From assembly GCA_020427145.1 (NCBI GenBank), contig JAGQOU010000235.1, forward strand, positions 1-36,250: a stretch of DNA of 36,250 bases, read 5' to 3'. Under the pieces are notes generated by a model, which worked only from the letters and a program-made list of their open reading frames with translations, did not search any database and was not told the DNA's origin. Shown one piece after another: positions 32,384 through 36,250 of the stretch. The translations under genes and the position numbers were made by a program. Within the stretch, counting starts at the first letter, position 1; each line of letters opens with the position of its first letter. The DNA comes from Planctomycetales bacterium. GTDB taxonomy: Bacteria; Planctomycetota; Planctomycetia; Pirellulales; Lacipirellulaceae.

Positions 32384-35300
32384 TCTCGCGACTGATTCAC
32401 TGGGCCGTCGCAAGCCGGCTCGTTGTCTTGTTGTTGGCGCTCGCACTGATGGCGTTTGGCGGCTACGCGTTCGTCAACGTCAATGTCGAGGCCTATCCCG
32501 ACCCTGCTCCTGCGATCATCGAGATCATCGCGCAATTCCCCGGCGCCTCGGCTGAGGACGTCGAACGGCAGGTGACCATCCCGCTGGAAGTCGCACTGGC
32601 GGGCATGCCGGGTCTCGACACGATGCGTAGCCAGTCGATGTTTCAACTGGCCGACGTGCGCTGCCAGTTTGAGTACGGCATCGAGAACAAAGACGCGCGC
32701 CAGGAAGTGCTGAATCGTCTCACGCAAGTCGCTTTGCCGGACGGGGTCCAGCCGGTCATTTCTCCGGAATCTCCCACGGGCGAGATATTGCGGTTCACGC
32801 TTACCTCGCCGAAGGACGCCAATGGTCGGGACATCTACACGCTCAACGATTTGAAGTCGTTGTTGGACTTTACGCTGGAACGCCGCTTTCGACGCGTGCC
32901 GCGGATCATCGACATGGGCAGCTATGGCGGCACGATGAAGCGGTACGAAATCCGTCCCGACCCGGATCGGCTCCGCCGGTACGGCATTTCGCTGGCCCAG
33001 TTGGAGAACGCCGTCGCCGCGGCCAATCGCAACGTCGGCGGTCAATACATTACTCAGGGGCAAACCGTACAAGTGGTTCGCGGGCTGGGACTCATTGGCA
33101 TGGGCCTCGATCCGATGGAAGGAGCGCTCGCGCAAACCGATCCCGTCGCGGCGGCCGCCTACTTGCGCTCGGAAGAGAACAAGCGGATTCGCGAAATCCG
33201 CGAAATCGTCGTCGCTTCGGTGAATAATGTTCCCGTGCGCGTCGGCGATCTGGTCGAGGGGGGGCCGCTCGCCGCGAACGACCCTTTGGGCGTCGACGGC
33301 GTTGTAGTCGGCTTCCAAAGCCGACTTGGTCGCGTCATGTTTAGCGAACCGGTTCTCGACGCCAACGGCGCCGAGCAACTCGACTCCGCGGGGGCGCGCG
33401 TATGGCGCGACCACGACGACGTTGTGCAGGGGATCGTGCTGCTACGCAAGGGCGAGCCGTCGCTCCCCGCCTTGGCAGACGTGCACGACCTGGTCGACCA
33501 GCTGAACAATACCCCCGGCGCCCTGCTGCCGGGCGTGAAGATCGAACCCTACTACGACCGCACGGGGCTCATCAATATGACCACCGAAACGGTCCGTGAA
33601 AACCTGTTTCACGGGATGGCGCTGGTGGGGATCGTGCTGTTGATGTTCTTGGGCAACGTCCGCACTGCGGTAATCGTGGCCATCAACGTGCCGCTGGCGG
33701 TGCTGGTGGCCTTCGCGGCGCTCTACCTGCGCGACGAGTCGGCGAACTTGCTGTCGATCGGCGCGGTCGACTTCGGCATCCTCGTCGACTCTTCGGTAAT
33801 TATCGTCGAGAACATCTACCGTCGACTCACGCACGGCGACGATTCGTCGCTCACGGTGAAAGAGCGCGTGCTGCACGCCTCGACCGAAGTGCAACGGAGC
33901 CTCATGTTTTCCACCGCGATCATGGTGTGCGCGTTTCTTCCGCTCTTCACGATGCAGGGACCGGCTGGGCAGATTTTTCGCCCCATGGCCCACACCTACG
34001 CCTTCGCGCTTGGCGGAGCGCTGCTCTTGGCCGTGACGCTCTCGCCTGTCCTGTGCGAAACGCTTCTGGCAAACGTGAAGCCGAAGCCGGACAACGTATT
34101 CGTACGCTGGTTGTCGCGCAGTTACCAACGGCAATTGAAGTTGGCTCTGCGTTATCACTTTGTCAGTCTGGGGGCGTTCGTGATCGTCGTCGGACTGACG
34201 ATGTTGCTGTTGCCGTTCTTGGGCCGTGAGTTTATGCCGCAGCTGGAGGAGGGGAATATTTACGTTCGCGGCACGTTCCCGCTGAATGCCTCGCTCGATG
34301 AGGCGAGCGACCGGACCCGGCGAGCGCGGGAAGTCTTCAAGAAGTACCCCGAGGTCGAGACAGTGGTGGCTCAAGTCGGTCGCCCCGACGACGGCACCGA
34401 TCCGACCGGTTTTTACAATGTTGAATTCTATTTGCCGATGAAGCCGCACGAGGACTGGCCGATCCCGCCCGGGATGACCCGCGCTCGCACGAAAGAAGAA
34501 GTCGTCGATGCGATGAGCGACGAACTGGATGCGGCATTTATTGGCATCAATTGGAATTTCTCGCAATACATTCGCGACGGCGTGATGGAGGCGATGTCGG
34601 GCGTCAAAGGCGAGAATTCGCTGAAGATCATTGGTCCCGACCTGACGCAACTCGAAGCAGTCGCCAACGATGCGGCCGCCAAGCTGGCCGCCGTGCCCGG
34701 CGTAATCGACGTCGGCGTGTTTCGTATTATGGGGCAGTCCAATTTGAGCTTCGCGATTGACAAGGAGAAATGCGCCCGTTGGGGCGTTGCCGTCGACGAC
34801 GTCGAAGACGCCCTGGAGACGGCCGTCGGGGGCAAGGCGTTCACCACGTTGGTCGAGGGCGAACGGTCGTTCGATCTGGTGCTCCGCTGGCCCGAGTCGT
34901 TTCGCTCGACGCGCGAGGAGATTCTCGATATTCCCGTCGACGTGCCGGCTAACGTGACTCCCCCGGGCGGAGAGCCTCAAGTTGCGGCCACCGAGTCGAC
35001 CGGTCCGGAAGCTGGCATGTCCGTGACCGGCGCCGCGATCTCCTTGCCCTCGCCGCTGGGGAGCGCCGAAAGCGGCGGCACGAACCCGCTCAATCAGGCG
35101 CCCCGCCGACGCCTGCGCGACTTTGTCACGCCGCTCGACGCGGCTGGAAGACTCGACGCACAGGGTTCCTTTGTTCAACCAGGCGCGTCGACCATCTACC
35201 GCGAGGAGGGGCGGCGGCTGATCGCCATGAAATTTGGCGTCCGTGGTCGCGATCTCGGCGGCGCCGTGGCCGAGGCCCAGCAGGCCCTGGCGCCGGTCAT

Positions 35301-35877
35301 CAAGCCGCCGCTGGCGGCCGAATGGTCCGGCGAGTTTGAGCAGATGGAGCAAGCCGAGCAGCGTCTTAAACTAGTCGTTCCGCTGTCGTTGGCGCTGGTG
35401 ATCGTCATGCTCTATCTGGCGTTCTTCTCGCTCCGCGACGTGGCGATCGTTCTGGCGAACGTCGTCACGCTCGTCTGCGGCGGGATTCTGGCGCTGCTCG
35501 TCATGCGGACCAACTTTAGCGTCTCGGCCGCGGTGGGTTTCATCTCGATCTTTGGCGTGGCGATCATGAATGGGCTCATTCTCGTCTCATCAATTCATCG
35601 TTTGCGACTGGGCGGGCACACGCTCGAAGAAGCGGTCATGGAGGGCAGCGTCGCGCGGCTCCGGCCCATGCTGATGACCATTCTCACGGCCATACTGGGC
35701 CTGTTGCCTGCGGCCGTGTCGACGCGGATCGGCGCCCAAAGCCAGCAGCCGCTGGCGATCGTGGTGATCGGCGGCATGCTGATGTCGTTGCTACTGAATC
35801 AGCATCTGACGCCGGTGCTGTACTACGTCTTCCGCAGGAAGCCTCCCTCGAATGATGCGGCGAGTCTGGCGGAGTAG
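32380..35877 (+). CDS. RND efflux pump, heavy-metal (CzcA/CusA) type
   Basis: This 1165-residue proton-driven pump has 12 predicted helices and two large periplasmic loops. Helix IV carries GAVDFGILVDSSVIIVEN, where Asp464, Asp470 and Glu477 have the spacing of the CzcA proton-relay residues. That places it in the HME group rather than the drug-type HAE1 group. The CusA methionine relay is not clearly conserved, so divalent cations are as likely as Cu/Ag. It is longer than typical CzcA/CusA (about 1040-1060). Extra segments lie near residues 290-350 (ending DHDDVVQGIV) and near 865-930 (PPGGEPQVAATESTGPEAG onward). ATG 32380 overlaps the adaptor stop. Substrate is not resolved. Confidence 0.94.
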   Translation: MISRLIHWAVASRLVVLLLALALMAFGGYAFVNVNVEAYPDPAPAIIEIIAQFPGASAEDVERQVTIPLEVALAGMPGLDTMRSQSMFQLADVRCQFEYGIENKDARQEVLNRLTQVALPDGVQPVISPESPTGEILRFTLTSPKDANGRDIYTLNDLKSLLDFTLERRFRRVPRIIDMGSYGGTMKRYEIRPDPDRLRRYGISLAQLENAVAAANRNVGGQYITQGQTVQVVRGLGLIGMGLDPMEGALAQTDPVAAAAYLRSEENKRIREIREIVVASVNNVPVRVGDLVEGGPLAANDPLGVDGVVVGFQSRLGRVMFSEPVLDANGAEQLDSAGARVWRDHDDVVQGIVLLRKGEPSLPALADVHDLVDQLNNTPGALLPGVKIEPYYDRTGLINMTTETVRENLFHGMALVGIVLLMFLGNVRTAVIVAINVPLAVLVAFAALYLRDESANLLSIGAVDFGILVDSSVIIVENIYRRLTHGDDSSLTVKERVLHASTEVQRSLMFSTAIMVCAFLPLFTMQGPAGQIFRPMAHTYAFALGGALLLAVTLSPVLCETLLANVKPKPDNVFVRWLSRSYQRQLKLALRYHFVSLGAFVIVVGLTMLLLPFLGREFMPQLEEGNIYVRGTFPLNASLDEASDRTRRAREVFKKYPEVETVVAQVGRPDDGTDPTGFYNVEFYLPMKPHEDWPIPPGMTRARTKEEVVDAMSDELDAAFIGINWNFSQYIRDGVMEAMSGVKGENSLKIIGPDLTQLEAVANDAAAKLAAVPGVIDVGVFRIMGQSNLSFAIDKEKCARWGVAVDDVEDALETAVGGKAFTTLVEGERSFDLVLRWPESFRSTREEILDIPVDVPANVTPPGGEPQVAATESTGPEAGMSVTGAAISLPSPLGSAESGGTNPLNQAPRRRLRDFVTPLDAAGRLDAQGSFVQPGASTIYREEGRRLIAMKFGVRGRDLGGAVAEAQQALAPVIKPPLAAEWSGEFEQMEQAEQRLKLVVPLSLALVIVMLYLAFFSLRDVAIVLANVVTLVCGGILALLVMRTNFSVSAAVGFISIFGVAIMNGLILVSSIHRLRLGGHTLEEAVMEGSVARLRPMLMTILTAILGLLPAAVSTRIGAQSQQPLAIVVIGGMLMSLLLNQHLTPVLYYVFRRKPPSNDAASLAE

Positions 35878-36204
35878 CAAGCCCAAGGCAGCCTTGATTT
35901 GGTGTTCGCTTCCTCGGTCGGACTGCGATCGATCGATTGGCAGAATCGAGGGAAGTCCGCCGAACTGGCCGCACGTTGCGTACACAAGCCGCACCACAAG
36001 GATTCGCAATTGCGGCATCCCAACGCGGCGTAGCGAGTTCGCGCGCCCGCGAAGAAGCAGACGACCGTCAGGCGAACGCATGCACGAACACGCGCTGGCT
36101 TCCCAAAGAGGCCCGCTATTAGTTGACGGCGACGTTCCGCCCCTTTGCCATCGCTGATTTCAGAATACTGCACAGCACTCTGCCCCCAACGACGGGGACT
36201 ATCG
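35878..36204. other. Intergenic stretch after the RND pump gene
   Basis: No gene is supported in these 327 bases. CAAGG-CAG-CCTTG just after the pump stop is a weak hairpin followed by ATTTGG, not a convincing terminator. Overlapping frames on both strands lack ribosome sites and domain character. Confidence 0.4.
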
Positions 36205-36250
36205 ATGACCGTTTCGAGCCACGGCTCCGGCGTCGAGTTGGATTCATCAA
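36205..36250 (+). CDS. Possible start of a gene running out of the window
   Basis: ATG 36205 opens a frame (MTVSSHGSGVELDSS) with no stop before the window ends. GGGGA lies 6-8 bases upstream at about 36194-36198, a plausible ribosome site. Only about 15 residues are visible, so nothing can be said of function. Confidence 0.35.
   Translation, partial: MTVSSHGSGVELDSS

Noticed and set aside
33442..35352. 636-codon open frame on the minus strand opposite the RND pump
   Set aside because: It is a mirror of a GC-rich coding region. The translation is His/Arg/Gln-rich without domains, and the plus-strand pump is unambiguous.

Overview
The window looks like a GC-rich chromosomal segment of a planctomycete, most likely of the Pirellulales type. 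The reasons are two DUF1559 pseudopilin-like proteins, a DUF1559 plus small lipoprotein pair, a dockerin-like secreted protease with a PEP-CTERM tail, a GH43 enzyme beside a sodium:solute symporter, and a large CHASE3 hybrid kinase. I see no tRNA, rRNA, CRISPR array, insertion sequence or phage gene. The assignment rests on gene content only, because no phylogeny could be run.

Layout. 1-1537: the 3' part of a DUF1559 gene and a small lipoprotein gene (+). 2056-4560: a PEP-CTERM metzincin protease and CutC (-). 4828-8583: a sodium:solute symporter and a secreted GH43 glycosidase (+). 8700-11895: a nitric oxide locus, with an Rrf2 regulator and a cupin (-) divergent from a quinol-type NO reductase (+) and an inverted-repeat operator between them. 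12041-14516: a BlaI-type palindrome followed by DUF1559, BlaI-family repressor and M56 peptidase genes, the last two overlapping by 4 bases. 14649-17129: a GT2 domain fused to an ArnT-like GT-C membrane glycosyltransferase. 17418-18950: an HtrA/Deg protease (-). 19030-21293: a strong terminator, a possible 30-residue ORF, a helical hemerythrin-like protein and a rhomboid-like protease.

21328-26270: a Lys/Asp-repeat exported protein lies downstream of a sigma-54 response regulator and a hybrid histidine kinase, all on the minus strand. A near-perfect -24/-12 sigma-54 promoter and a palindrome about 98 bases upstream of its predicted start stand directly before the repeat-protein gene. A weaker sigma-54-like site precedes a small protein gene divergent from the kinase. 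26945-27585: CsrA and a small membrane protein (-). 27940-35877: a co-directional run of a K+ channel-like small membrane protein, MprF, a membrane-fusion protein and a heavy-metal-type RND pump, with 4-base ATGA overlaps in the first and last pairs. A further gene may begin at 36205.

How the genes work together. Three local regulatory circuits can be read directly from DNA. They are an Rrf2/NO-reductase switch, an apparently self-controlled BlaI-M56-DUF1559 operon, and a two-component sigma-54 pathway whose nearest likely output is the Lys/Asp-repeat protein. The last two are the best candidates for something undescribed. The right-hand cluster suggests cell-envelope defence: a lysyl-lipid synthase/flippase and metal or drug efflux.
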